Below, piece by piece: positions 33,201 through 42,497 of a DNA stretch of 64,000 bases; the first letter of the stretch is position 1; each line of letters opens with the position of its first letter. The notes below the pieces were generated by a model, which saw only the letters and a program-made list of their open reading frames with translations, did no database searches and was not told where the DNA came from. This DNA comes from Scilla litardierei. Taxonomy: Eukaryota; Streptophyta; Magnoliopsida; Asparagales; Asparagaceae. The stretch is from positions 32,140,418 to 32,204,417 of the forward strand of contig CM061132.1 of assembly GCA_030789695.1 (NCBI GenBank), written 5' to 3'. The translations under genes were made by a program, and so were the position numbers.

Positions 33201-36200
33201 ATGCAAATTGATTTCATCCGATCCGGGTCTACAGTCAGTCGTTACTTCAACCAAGTGATGCAAGCAGTGTGTGCCTTGAGGGATATGTTCATGAAGCAAG
33301 CGCCAAATGAGACTCCTCCCGAGGTTGCCAATAATCCAAAGTGGTTTCCATATTTCAAGGTATGCGTGTATGCGTGTATAGGGCCCTTAAGACTTCATTT
33401 CGTGAATGTAAATGTAACATTTGCCTACTTTAATACGATGTAGGATTGCATAGGGCTCATCGATGGGACACACATCGATGCCATGCTCCCAGCACATCTC
33501 GCACCCCGTTTTAGAGGTCGTAAGGGGGTGACACAAAATGTCCTTGCGGCTGTGACACCAAACAAAAGATTCACATACGTCATGGCTGGGTGGGAAGGAT
33601 CCGCAAATGATTTTACTGTCCTTAAAGATGCCTTGTCATTACCACCCCCCACGGGTTGCGAGTTTATGAAGGTAATAGTCATACATAAACCTACTTTATA
33701 TATTCCAATATTAAAGTGGTCGTTTGATGGAATAGTTGGTGTGCGTTTCTGTGTGTAGGAAAATATTACCTGTGCGATGCGGGTTATACTACCATGCCGG
33801 GTTTCATATCTCCGTTCAGGGGCGTTAGATACCATTTGAAGGACCATACCGATCGAGTTCCGCGAAATCGCAAAGAACTTTTCAACCTGTGCCATTCTTC
33901 CTTAAGGACGAAGATCGAGTCTACCTTTGGTATCCTGAAGAACAAGTTCAAGATCTTGACATCCAAGCCCCACTATCCCTTCCCAAGCCAGGTTGACACA
34001 GTCCTTGCTTGCACGGTTTTGCATAATTATATCCAGATACAAGATCCGCATGACCCTCATCTCCTAGATGATGGTGTTGGGATCGAGGAAGACGGTGATG
34101 TTATCAATGAGCAAGATGCTTCGATTATGGATATGTCACAACAGGTGCCATTACGTGAACAAACCCAACAAAGGGACCAGTGGAAAATGCGGAGGGATTT
34201 AATTGCATGGGATATGTGGGTTGACTATTGTAAAATTCATAATAATGGCAACACAAGTGAACATGGCATGTGAGGTGTTTGTTATGTTTTAATTATGGAT
34301 ATGGCATGCAAGGATGTGGACTCCTTAAGACTTTATGTTTTATTTATGCGTATGACGTGTATGTATGTGGCCTCAATACATTAATAATGTGGTATTTATA
34401 GGTATGGCATGCAACACTTTATGTTTTATTTATGCGTATGACATGTATGTATGTGGCCTCAATACATTAATTATGTCTTATTTATAGGTATGGCATGCAA
34501 CACTTTATGTTTTTTTAATGCGTATGACGTGTATGTATGTGGCCTCAATACATTAATTATGTGTTATTTATGGGTATGGCATGCAACAACGTTTTCCTAT
34601 AATGTCACCAATTGAAGTTTAAATTTGAGCTATTAAATTTTCATTTCGCCTTTGATATTTTCATATCTATTATTGCAGTCATGTCTGGGAATCCGAACCA
34701 AGGTCGTATGAATGACCGGTCAAATCCAAACCAAAGTTGGAGTGAGAATACGCTGTTGCGACTGATGGCGCGTAGGGTGGGAGACTTCCAATACCCAACG
34801 CAAGGCATGCAAGGTGGAGGGTCGAGTATGCCCTATCAAAACTACCCGCAATATAGCATGCCAATGCAAATTCCTTCGCCCCATGGATACATGCATATGC
34901 TACAAGGGGGGAGATGTGGGAAGGAATGGGAAACCCCCATTATTTTACCCCGTCCCCCCCCTATGGGTATCCACATGACGTCATCGCCCAGCGGGAATGA
35001 CTCGATGAGGAGGGGAAGTGACTCATCGCGTAAGTCGAGTCGTCGCGATGATTCGGAGGAGCCTTCGGTGGAAAGCCCAAGGAAAAAGTCGAAGTCCCAG
35101 GTGAACAAAGTGTGGTCGTGGGAGCACGATTTGGAACTTATCCCTTACCTTGCGGAGCAAGTAGATGAAGGAAATAAAGGCGATAAGTCCTTTAAACTTA
35201 CTGCCTTCAACTCCGCAGCGGCCCACATCAATGCATTATTCCAAACAACATATACCGGGCTAAATGTCAAGAACCACTATAAAACCCTCCGGACTCGTCT
35301 TGCCGAAGTGAATGATTGCTTGGCCATTAGTGGCGCAGGATGGTGTGTTGATACGCATACGATTACAATGGCGCCGGAAACTTATGGCCCGTGGGCGGCG
35401 GTATGAACTCCAATTTTATACATAAGTCGACATCGTCTTCATATGTATTTTACATACCGTACAATTAAATGTGCCAATGTGTGTGTGCAGGCCAATCCTA
35501 AAAAGATTCAGTATGTGAATCAACCCATTCCGTGGTTTGAGAACCTGCGGAAAATCGTTGGAGACGATGCGGCAAGAGGGGACCATAGGAAGGATATATT
35601 CCAAAACTTTGGAGGGCCATACCCGGATGGTGAAGGGATCAAGCAGCGAATTATCAGCAAGAGCATGATTCGACAGCCGCTGAGGGTCCCCCGTACATCC
35701 CACCGGGTTCATCGGGGGTATCTACTCCACCGGGGCCTTCCCCTCGTACACCTTCATCTGTGGGGAAGAAGACAACCCGTCGCCAACGCCTACCTGATGT
35801 TCAAGACATTATGGAGAAAATGGTTAAATCAATGGACAAAGTAGGTATGGCCATTGACCATGTCGCTGAAGCTTTAAAGAACTCCTGGCAGAAGGATTTG
35901 GGATCGTGTATTTTTTCCCACAACGAGTATCCGTTGGAGATGTTGGCAAAGGTGTACGACCATCTCGCGATGTAGAGCCAAGGGGTCGGAAGTTTCTTGG
36001 GATGCCTCCAGCGGCCATGGATATGAAGATAAGCTCATCATCGCGGAGCTTGAGAAGAAGGGAGATGACGGTTACGAAGATGGAGGGTGGGAGAATGAGA
36101 GTATTAACTAATGGGTTCCTTGTGGGTGCCGAAGACAATTGTTCTTTTTGTATTATGTAGCTTCTGTAGTTTGACTAGGTACAATACTTTTGGTGTGTGG

Positions 36201-39200
36201 GTTTGTTTGACCAAGTCCGATATGTTGCCATGATGTTTTGTGCCCTACTATATGATGACATGTCTGTATGACCATGTACTATATGATGCCATGTCTGTAT
36301 GACCACGTACTATATGATGCCATGTTGATATGTTGATAAAGTACCATATGAATCTGACTTTTTTTCTCCCCTTGGTCCTTGCTGCCATACCCTATATGCT
36401 CATTGGTTTGTGATGTTTGATATGTGCAAGTTTATGTTGATTTCCATATGAATCTGAATTTTTTCCCCCCTTGGTCCTGTCTTCCAGCCCCTATATATGC
36501 TCATTGCTTTGTGCAGTTTGATATGTGCAAGTTTAAGTTGGTATCCATGTGAAGCTGATTTTTTTTCTCCCCTTGGTCCTGTCTTCCAGCCCCTATATAT
36601 GCTCATTGCTTTGTGCAGTTTGATATGTGCAAGTTTAAGTTGGTATCCATGTGAAGCTGATTTTTTTTCTCCCCTTGGTCCTGTCTGCCATACCATATAT
36701 ATGCTCATTGCTTTGTGCTGTTTGATATGTGCAAGTTTAAGTTGGTATCCATGCGAAGCTGATTTTTTCCCCCTTGGTCCTGTCTTCCATACCCTATATA
36801 TGCTCATTGCTTTGTGCTGTTTGATATGTGCAAGTTTATGTTGGTTTCCATATGAATCTGAATTTTTCCCCCCTTGGTCCTGTCTTCCAGCCCCTATATG
36901 CTCCCTGTTATGTGAGCAATACCATATAGGCTCGCTATGTTTACTTCATGCCCAATGATGAAGGGTGTTCACATATGACCGCTTGTCATCCTACTCCCAA
37001 TTTCTAGGAAGGTTGGCTGGTTGGCTCAATTTTATTATCTGTATTATGTGCAAGTGTAATTTGATTTCCATGTGAAACTGGATTTTTTTCTCCCATTGGT
37101 CCTTGCTGCCATTCCCTATATGCTCTTTGTTTTGTGTTGTTTGATATGTTCAAGTCTATAAAATTATAAGAATTTTCGCTTGTGAAGGTCATGCATGTAA
37201 ACGGTATATAAAAATTGAGCAACCGCCGGCAACCAGAATTAGGAAATGATTAACTACAATTCTGAGGGCTTATACTTGTATATACTCTTTTATGGTTTTT
37301 TCAGGGTGATATGTGCAAGTTTAAGTTGATAGCCATGTGAATCTGACTTTTTTTCTCCCCTTGGTCATGTCTGCCATACCCTATATATGCTCATTTCTTT
37401 GTGATGTTTGATATGTGCAAGTTTAAGTTGATTTCCATATGAATCTGAATTTTTTTCTCCCCTTGGTCCTGGCTTCCAGCCACTATATGCTCATTGATTT
37501 GTGATGTTTGATTTGTGCAAGTTTATGTTGGTTTCCATATGAATCTGAATTTTTCCCCCCTTGGTCCTGGCTTCCATACCCTATATATGCTCATTTCTTT
37601 GTGCTGTTTGATATGTTCAAGTTTAAGTTGGTATCCATGTGAATCTGAATTTTTTTCTCCCCTTGGTCCTGTCTTCCATACCCTATATATGCTCATTGCT
37701 TTGTGCTGTTTGATATGTGCAAGTTTAAGTTGGTATCCATGTGAAGCTGATACAATTTCTCCCCTTGGTCTTGTCTTCCATACCCTATATATGCTCATTG
37801 CTTTGTGATGTTTGATATGTGCAAGTTTATGTTGGTTTCCATATGAATCTGAATTTTTCCCCCCTTGGTCATGTCTTCCATACCCTATATATGCTCATTG
37901 CTTTGTGCTGTTTAATATGTGCAAGTTTATGTTGGTATCCATGTGAAGCTGATTTTTTTTCTCCCCATGGTCCTGTCTGCCATACCCTATATATGCTCAT
38001 TGCGTTGTGCTGTTTGATATGTGCAAGTTTAAGTTGGTATCCATGTGAATCTGAATTTTTTTCTCCCCTTGGTCCTGTCTGCCATACCCTATATATGCTC
38101 ATTGCTTTGTGCTGTTTGATATGTGCAAGTTTATGTTGATTTCCATGTGAAGCTGATACAATTTCTCCCCTTGGTCCTGTCTTCCATACCCTATATATGC
38201 TCATTGCTTTATGCTGTTTGATATGTGCAAGTTTATGTTGGTTTCCATATGAATCTGAATTTTTCCCCCTTGGTCCTGGCTTCCAGCCCCTATATATGCT
38301 CATTGCTTTGTGCAGTTTGATATGTGCAAGTTTAAGTTGGTATCCATGTGAAGCGGATTTTTGTTCTCCCCTTGGTCCCTGTTATGTGAGCAATACCATA
38401 TAGGCTCGATATGTTTACTTCATGCCCAATGATGAAGGGTGTTCACATATGACCGCTTGTCATCCTACTCCCAATTTCTTGGAAGGTTGGCTGGTTGGCT
38501 CAATTTTATTATCTGTATTATGTGCAAGTTTAATTTGATTTCCATATGAAACTGAATTTTTTTCTCCCCTTGGTCCTTGCTTCCATACCCTATATGCTCT
38601 TTGTTTTGTGTTGTTTGATATGTTCAAGTCTATACAATTATAAGAATTTTCGATTGTGAAGGTCATACATGTAAACGGTATGTAAAAATTGAGCAACCGC
38701 CGGCAACCAGAATTGGGAAATGATTAACTACAATTCTAAGGGCTTAAACTTGTATATACTCTTTTATGGTTTTTTCAGGGTGATATGTGCAAGTTTGACT
38801 TGAAATCCATATGAATCTGAAATTTTTGCTTCCCTTGTGTCTGTCTTTCAAACTCTATAATTGTATAGACTCTTTTATGGTTTCTGTATTTATGTTGTTT
38901 TTGCATTTACGTTTTGTCATATTTTGTGTATACAAAGAATTTTTTCTCGTTTTTGTTCCTCCAAGACGTCTCCATTGTCATCCTTCTTATACCATCATAG
39001 GTACGTCTTTCACTGACAATTATCACATCAGTTCCTTGTATCTTTCATATTTCCATTACTAATCTGTAATTGTGCAGGGTCTAATGAGTGCAAGCTCTAA
39101 CCCGTCAGAACGATCACACCCGCGGGATGAGTTGGAATGTGATCCATCGGACTACCGGCTTTGCCACTGTGGCCTGAGGTGCCCAAGGCAGACTTGTTGG

Positions 39201-40757
39201 TCCCGGCGCAACCCTGGGAGGAGATATTGGACTTGTTCGTCTCGCGTCGAACACTGCGGATTCTACAAATGGAAGGACCTCCCTCACAATGCTTGGTCGC
39301 GAAACGTTATACTTCTTTTGAAGGATGCGAATGAAAGGGGACAGATTTTGGATAGCTCTTCAAGCACATTGTCGGATAGCAGGGTTTACGATCTAGAGGG
39401 GCAGTTGGGTACGGTAGTTGGACAACTTGAGAGAAACACGGAGAAAATGAATAGGATTATCGGAGATATTGACACCATTAAGTGTTTGTTGTTTTCTATA
39501 TTAGGCCTAATCATTTTAATGTTGTTGGTCGTGAACACGAAGAATGTATGAATGGGTTGTCGGATAACTTGTACTGATTTGGATATGAAACTGTTATTTT
39601 TGGTATGAATGTGATATGTGCAAGTTTCAGTTGATATCCATGTGAATCTGATGTTTTTTCTCCCATTTGTCCTGGCTGCCATACCCTATATGCTCATTGC
39701 TTTGTGTTGTTTGATATGTGCAAGTTTAAGTTGATATCCATGTGAATCTGATTTTTTTCTCCCCTTGGTCCTGTCTTCCATACCCTATATGCTCATTGCT
39801 CTGTGAAAGTTGATATGTGCAAGTTTACTTTGATATCCATATGAAACCGAATTTTTTTCTCCCCTTGCTCCTGGCTGCCAGACCCTCTATGCTCATTGTT
39901 CATGCCATGTTGATATGTGCATGTTTCAGTTGATAATCTGATGTTTTTTCTCCCCTTGGTCCTGGCTGCCATACCCTATATGCTCTTTGTTTTGTTTTGT
40001 TTGATATGTTCAAGTTTCATTTGATATCCATTGGGGGGGTTAAATTAGCCTATTCTCACCTCTCCCTACCACATACCACAATTTCAATTCTCATTCCCAA
40101 CTTTCCCAACATCAAAAGAACACAAAAAAGTTTACTGAGACCCACATAACTTTTCACCTACCAATTCCTCTCAACTTCTCCCCCCAAAAGAACACAAAAC
40201 CCCATTTCTCTCACTCCAAAATTCCTTTCTTCCCAACTTTCCATCCCCTGCTTCCACTCAAAAGAACAAGCCCTCAAAGAAAAAGACCAAATAGACATCC
40301 AAAAACACAAAACACACTGCAATACAGATTAAACATATTTTAAATTCCAAATCGATTGTCAAGAATTCATAGATTCACTCCATGCGAGAGAAAAAAGATA
40401 ACTGTAAATTTCTCTATCAGTATAGTCTTATCGTTTTTCGCATTTAATGGCACGAACCCCGATCTAATTTACAGTTACATCCAAGATTCAATTTTGATCC
40501 AAACCCAACTCACTCGAGGTTTCTCACACAGACATATGAATTGGTTCAAATATCGTTCCAATTTGAACATAAAGAATCTGAAATTTTGAGGCGGGATCTT
40601 AAATGAGGACATCAAATCTAACTGACCCTTGGACGTTTCTGAGCGTCTGATTGAATCTCCGCTCGAGATTGGGGCTTGAGGAGGAGTTGCCGCCGCCGCC
40701 GCCGCTCATTTGTTTCTTTTGATCTCCGCCTCCTCCACTGCTGCTGCTGCTCGTCAT
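24575..40757 (-). CDS. Rab GTPase-activating protein, TBC domain, GYP1/TBC1D22-like (first three exons)
   Basis: Exons on the minus strand are 40627-40757, 24870-24982 and 24575-24772. Phases are 2, 1 and 1, so they join without a stop into 147 codons plus one base. The N-terminus is Ser/Gly-rich, then NLERRFNQTLRNVQG joins LLKGRSFPGKVLLTRKSEP across intron 1. Exon 3 ends ARATDTARLAKFTKELSRPAVIL. From memory of the family, plant gyp1p-like RabGAPs share NQTLRNVQGLLKGRS and GARATDSARV-KFTK--S-TTVIL just before the TBC domain. Such proteins stimulate GTP hydrolysis by Rab/Ypt GTPases in membrane traffic. The TBC domain with its Arg and Gln fingers should begin in exon 4, left of the window. Intron 1 (15.6 kb) and intron 3 (over 24.5 kb) are filled by transposons. 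It could be a truncated copy, but the frames are intact. Confidence 0.78.
24870..24982 (-). CDS. TBC gene exon 2
   Basis: The exon is 113 nt. The acceptor is TATTCAG before GTTACTC and the donor is CCCCG followed by GTAACG, giving a 97-nt intron 2 and a consistent frame. A second possible donor (GAG, GTAATA at 24825) would leave only about 50 nt of intron and break the frame, so I reject it. Confidence 0.75.
27242..27278. repeat. (GA)n microsatellite
   Basis: An uninterrupted AG/GA dinucleotide run of about 37 bp. Confidence 0.95.
27322..27480. repeat. 53-bp tandem repeat, three copies
   Basis: The unit begins ATGACACATTGGAAACCTGA and ends TTTAGGAGGA. Copies are at 27322, 27375 and 27428. 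They are almost identical; the third has one C for A change (GATACCCC). Confidence 0.95.
28213..28540 (+). mobile_element. Solo LTR (328 bp)
   Basis: The sequence begins TGATGGAGTC and ends GATCCTATCA. It is flanked by a perfect 5-bp duplication TACTA (28208-28212 and 28541-28545). The length and the ending resemble the chromovirus LTRs in this window. No primer site or internal region is present, so it is most simply an LTR-LTR recombination product. Confidence 0.8.
28596..28865. repeat. Paired foldback (MITE-like)
   Basis: The outer arms are inverted copies: 28596-28649 against 28809-28865 (ACAAGTTTGACATTCCC and its complement GGGAATGTCAAACTTGT). Inner arms (28661-28706 and 28736-28788) carry the same TTTGTAAATAAATG/CATTTATTTACAA words. 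The region is therefore two adjacent related hairpins, or one element with a duplicated arm. No coding capacity. Confidence 0.65.
30511..30531. repeat. (TG)n microsatellite next to a poly-C/poly-G run
   Basis: TG repeats lie at 30511-30531, directly left of the Harbinger target site, and follow a C7/G-rich run at 30490-30510. Confidence 0.9.
30534..32585. repeat. Internal inverted copy of the Harbinger left end
   Basis: About 150 bp from the left end (30534-30690; GAGAGGGAATCCCG, TTTACACTGTT, GCCGTTCGATTGTTTT, GAGAAAGCAATTCCCAA) recur in inverted orientation at 32425-32585. The inverted copy ends in CAAAAGAACACCCC. Either a second, 2-kb element shares this end, or the subterminal region was duplicated. 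Confidence 0.75.
32850..34273 (+). CDS. HARBI1-like DDE transposase
   Basis: I propose three exons (32850-33359, 33444-33654, 33759-34273) that join to 411 codons without a stop. Residues 60-150 form the plant Harbinger helix-turn-helix region (DUF8040-like: MRTAAFINLAALIRDR, TVHVSIEEQLAMFLHIVGH). The DDE_Tnp_4 nuclease follows with LIDGTHID (Asp177), GKYYLCDAGYT (Asp247) and RTKIESTFGILKNKF (Glu294), all three catalytic residues present. It would cut the element out and insert it, together with the Myb-like partner. Intron 1 (84 nt) is canonical. Intron 2 uses donor GTTGCG, chosen because it restores GKYYLCDAGY; the stronger-looking GTAATA donor at 33672 shifts the frame. The start ATG at 32850 gives a full-length protein. 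Confidence 0.85.
34681..35975 (+). pseudogene. Myb/SANT-like DNA-binding protein (Harbinger ORF2), one frameshift
   Basis: The ATG at 34681 opens a Gly/Met/Gln-rich N-terminus and a Ser/Lys-rich basic stretch. A Myb/SANT-like trihelix follows (KVWSWEHDLELIPYLAEQ, FNSAAAHINALFQ, LNVKNHYKTLRTRLAEV). Exon 1 ends at 35400 (GCGGCG, GTATGA) and exon 2 starts at 35491 after TGTGCAG in phase. One base appears to be missing near 35641. The downstream frame then gives a coherent Pro/Ser-rich linker and C-terminal helices (DIMEKMVKSMDKVGMAIDH) to a TAG at 35973. Reading past it adds SQGVGSFLGCLQRPWI. In known PIF/Pong elements this partner protein binds the element ends and helps import the transposase. 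Confidence 0.75.
36317..38850. repeat. ~100-bp tandem array with a 1.47-kb higher-order duplication
   Basis: The unit (98-104 bp) contains TTGATATGTGCAAGTTTAAG, ATCCATRTGAAKCTGA, TTTTCTCCCCTTGGTCCTG and CCATACCCTATATATGCTCA. Runs of units lie at 36317-36900 and 37300-38380, with scattered units up to 38850. Further copies are at 31232-31336 (inverted), 32098-32400 and 32585-32790. A 418-bp non-unit segment (36903-37320) recurs at 38377-38794 at a constant offset of 1,474 bp. The ORFs here are open on both strands because the repeat lacks stops; I do not regard them as genes. Confidence 0.9.
39084..39551 (+). CDS. GRF zinc-finger protein with coiled coil and C-terminal membrane segment (Harbinger ORF3)
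   Basis: The ATG at 39084 follows a likely intron acceptor (39077, TTGTGCAG) and the protein has 155 residues. The GRF-type finger occupies residues 24-63: Cys27-X-Cys29, NPGRRYWTC ending at Cys51, and Cys58-G-F-Y-K-W. A charged helical part follows (LEGQLGTVVGQLERNTEKMN, residues about 108-127), then a hydrophobic segment of about 19 residues near the C-terminus (LLFSILGLIILMLLVV). GRF fingers bind single-stranded nucleic acid in other proteins. Short plant proteins with a GRF finger plus a C-terminal membrane helix are common, but I know no assigned role. It sits between the repeat arrays and inside the Harbinger ends, so it is either a third element gene or a captured host gene. Confidence 0.8.
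   Translation: MSASSNPSERSHPRDELECDPSDYRLCHCGLRCPRQTCWSRRNPGRRYWTCSSRVEHCGFYKWKDLPHNAWSRNVILLLKDANERGQILDSSSSTLSDSRVYDLEGQLGTVVGQLERNTEKMNRIIGDIDTIKCLLFSILGLIILMLLVVNTKNV
39605..40030. repeat. Second block of ~100-bp repeats
   Basis: Four units of the same family as 36317-38850 (GATATGTGCAAGTTT, TCTCCCCTTGGTCCTG, CCATACCCTATATGCTC) follow the GRF ORF. After 40030 the sequence changes to the pyrimidine-rich right end of the element. Confidence 0.88.
40277..40626. other. Intron 1 of the TBC gene, part next to exon 1
   Basis: About 350 bp between the Harbinger target site and the exon 1 donor. It is AT-rich and holds no repeat that I recognise. Confidence 0.6.
40627..40757 (-). CDS. TBC gene exon 1 (start codon exon)
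   Basis: The ATG at 40757 begins MTSSSSSGGGGDQKKQ. A second Met 16 codons later (MSGGGGG) is an alternative start. The exon ends CCAAGG followed by donor GTCAGT. The leader upstream on the minus strand is purine-rich (AGAGAGAGGCGTGGGAG). The frame is also open upstream of the ATG, but that part looks like untranslated leader. Confidence 0.75.
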
Positions 40758-40965
40758 AACATGGTGATCTCTCCCACGCCTCTCTCTCCCTGCTTTCCTT
40801 TCTCTTGCTGTTTGCTGATTGTTGATATACACAAATACCAAATTGCTTTACAAACTTCCCATATATTTACTAGAGTGCTTATACTACTAATATTAATATT
40901 AGTGATTCTAATCGCATTAGACGTTTTTGCTGAAGAGATTGCATTCCCAAGCACAATACACTTTT
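40758..40965 (-). promoter_or_regulatory. Leader and proximal upstream region of the TBC gene
   Basis: On the minus strand the 60 nt before the ATG are purine-rich (GGAAAGCAGGGAGAGAGAG), typical of a plant 5' leader. Upstream is AT-rich sequence with TATTAATATTAGTAG near 40880-40900. I cannot fix a TATA box or transcription start. The inverted-repeat element at 40966 ends this stretch only about 200 bp from the start codon. Confidence 0.4.
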
Positions 40966-41910
40966 GGGAGCTGCTACGCGTAGGTACTGAATTGTTCGTG
41001 CGCACAACCACTTATTCTCAAGTTTATCATTAAAAAATTACTCCACGGTTGCCTTCATCCCACATGATGGTTGTCCAGCTAAGTAAAAACCTACCGACAC
41101 CGCGGTTTTGCTCAGCACGCACAACCGTTATCCCCTTCTCAACACGCACAACCGCACAACGCGGAAGACAACGACGATTTCTTTGTGCCACTGGCGGGAT
41201 CGGGCAACGACTTCGATGGAAAGAATTCAGATCATCAAGGGCTTCGATGGCAAACTCATACCTCCGATCACGAGCTTTTTCCTCAACAAATGTCAGAATC
41301 TCTGAACCTTGAGGGGATTTGAGTCTGATTACCTCACCTGAAGACGATAAGTTCTTCCCAAGCGATATTTGAGCGGAAGATTGGGAATTTCGTCGTCGTC
41401 GTCAAGAAATTTCAAAACTCATTCGAAAGCAATAAAAGAGAACGAATTTGAGTGGAAGATTTGAGCGGAAGAGTCGAGCAATTTCAGAAATTTCAGAACT
41501 TATTTCTGAGATTTGAGCGGAAGATCGGAACTCATTAGAATTTCATCGTCGTCGGTGACTCAAATTTGAGTTCTCATCTGAAGTCGTTGGGAATTTCGAT
41601 GACAATGTCGAAATTACCAATGAGTTCCGATGAGAACTCATCGGTGACTCAAATTGGGAAGATCTCTCGCAACAACGTCATCCCCTCGGACGAACTCCCC
41701 GCCGGCGATGAATTGTGGATGTGCGCGCTGAGCAAAAACGTGATAGCCGTGGGTTTTTACTCAGTGCACAATGGGGACGTGCACAACGGGGACAATTTGG
41801 GGATTACTATTTGTTGTGCGTGGTTGAGTAATTTTGAATGGCAAACTTGTAAATAAGTCGAACTCTGGATGTGCACAGAGCAATTCGGCACGTGCGCATA
41901 GTAGCTCCCA
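40966..41910. mobile_element. Non-autonomous terminal-inverted-repeat element (945 bp)
   Basis: The left end GGGAGCTGCTACGCG and the right end (complement GGGAGCTACTATGCG) belong to imperfect inverted repeats of about 65 bp (also TGAATTGTTC/CGAATTGCTC and CAAGTTTA/CAAGTTTG). ACACTTTT flanks both ends (40958-40965 and 41911-41918), a 7-8-bp duplication. That size suits hAT or, less well, Mutator elements. The interior has short open stretches and a repeated GAGCGGAAGAT motif (41370-41530), but no transposase. Confidence 0.75.
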
Positions 41911-42272
41911 ACACTTTTTTAAAATTGCTAGCTTTTTAATCAAAAATCCCCATTTTACCTCCCTCTTCCTCATCTTCCTTCTTTCTCCTTCAGCCATTAT
42001 CTCCTCCTCATCTCCCTCCACCGCCTCCTCCGCCGCTCCAACTCCTCTTATCCTCCACATGGAATTAATTCCAAAAAATTCCAAAAAAATCAATTAAAAC
42101 AAAGAAACTTAAAGCTCAATAAAAATCAATCAAACATTAAAAAATCAACACGCTAGGACTTTCAGAGCTAAGCATTATACGTGGCACTGGGGCATACTTG
42201 CATGAGCACCATATGTGGTGCTCGTGGGTATAAGCCCAAACGCCACAAATTATTTGTTGAAAAAATTTAAAA

Positions 42273-42372
42273 TCCTTGTGCGGGTTCTCAAATGCGGGCA
42301 ACACATATGGTGCTCAGGCCTATAAGCCTGAGTGCTATATTTGTTGCTCGTGTTTTGAGAACCCGAGCAATG
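42273..42372. repeat. Inverted repeat, ~50-bp arms
   Basis: GCGGGTTCTCAAATGCGGGC...GTGCTCAGGC pairs imperfectly with GCCTGAGTGC...GCTCG...TTTTGAGAACCCGAGC around a short spacer (CTATAA). A partial upstream relative (GAGCACCATATGTGGTGCTC, itself palindromic) lies at 42205-42224. Confidence 0.75.
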
Positions 42373-42416
42373 ATTTTGAATGTTTTTAACAATTTGACTA
42401 ACGGAGCAATGGCGGC

Positions 42417-42497
42417 ATCGAGGATGAGGCGGGAGGTGGTGGCATCAAGAAGGAGGCGGGAGGTGGTGGCATCAAGAGGGAGGCGGGAGGAAAAGGT
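42417..42497. repeat. 27-bp minisatellite, three copies
   Basis: The unit CATCAAGAAGGAGGCGGGAG plus GTGGTGG is repeated three times with small changes. Confidence 0.85.

Larger units (their letters stand above)
30534..40273 (+). mobile_element. PIF/Harbinger DNA transposon with three ORFs (9.7 kb)
   Basis: The left end GGGCTTGTTCTTTT (30534-30547) and the right end AAAAGAACAAGCCC (40260-40273) are perfect 14-bp inverted repeats. They are flanked by a TCA triplet on both sides (30531-30533 and 40274-40276), a TNA-type duplication as used by this superfamily. Inside are a GC-rich 5' leader with a likely intron (30690-31170, donor near 31106), a spliced DDE transposase, a Myb/SANT-like ORF, a ~100-bp repeat array and a GRF zinc-finger ORF. 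AAAAGAACA motifs recur near both ends (for example 40118, 40187, 32404 and 32573). The element sits in intron 1 of the TBC gene in the opposite orientation. Confidence 0.82.

Noticed and set aside
36400..38403. Repeated ORFs on both strands of the ~100-bp array (plus strand with MLIALCCLICASL-type repeats, minus strand with MSIYRVWKTGPRGE-type repeats).
   Set aside because: They follow from a stop-free tandem repeat, are open on both strands and change frame between units. No domain, splice or start context supports them.
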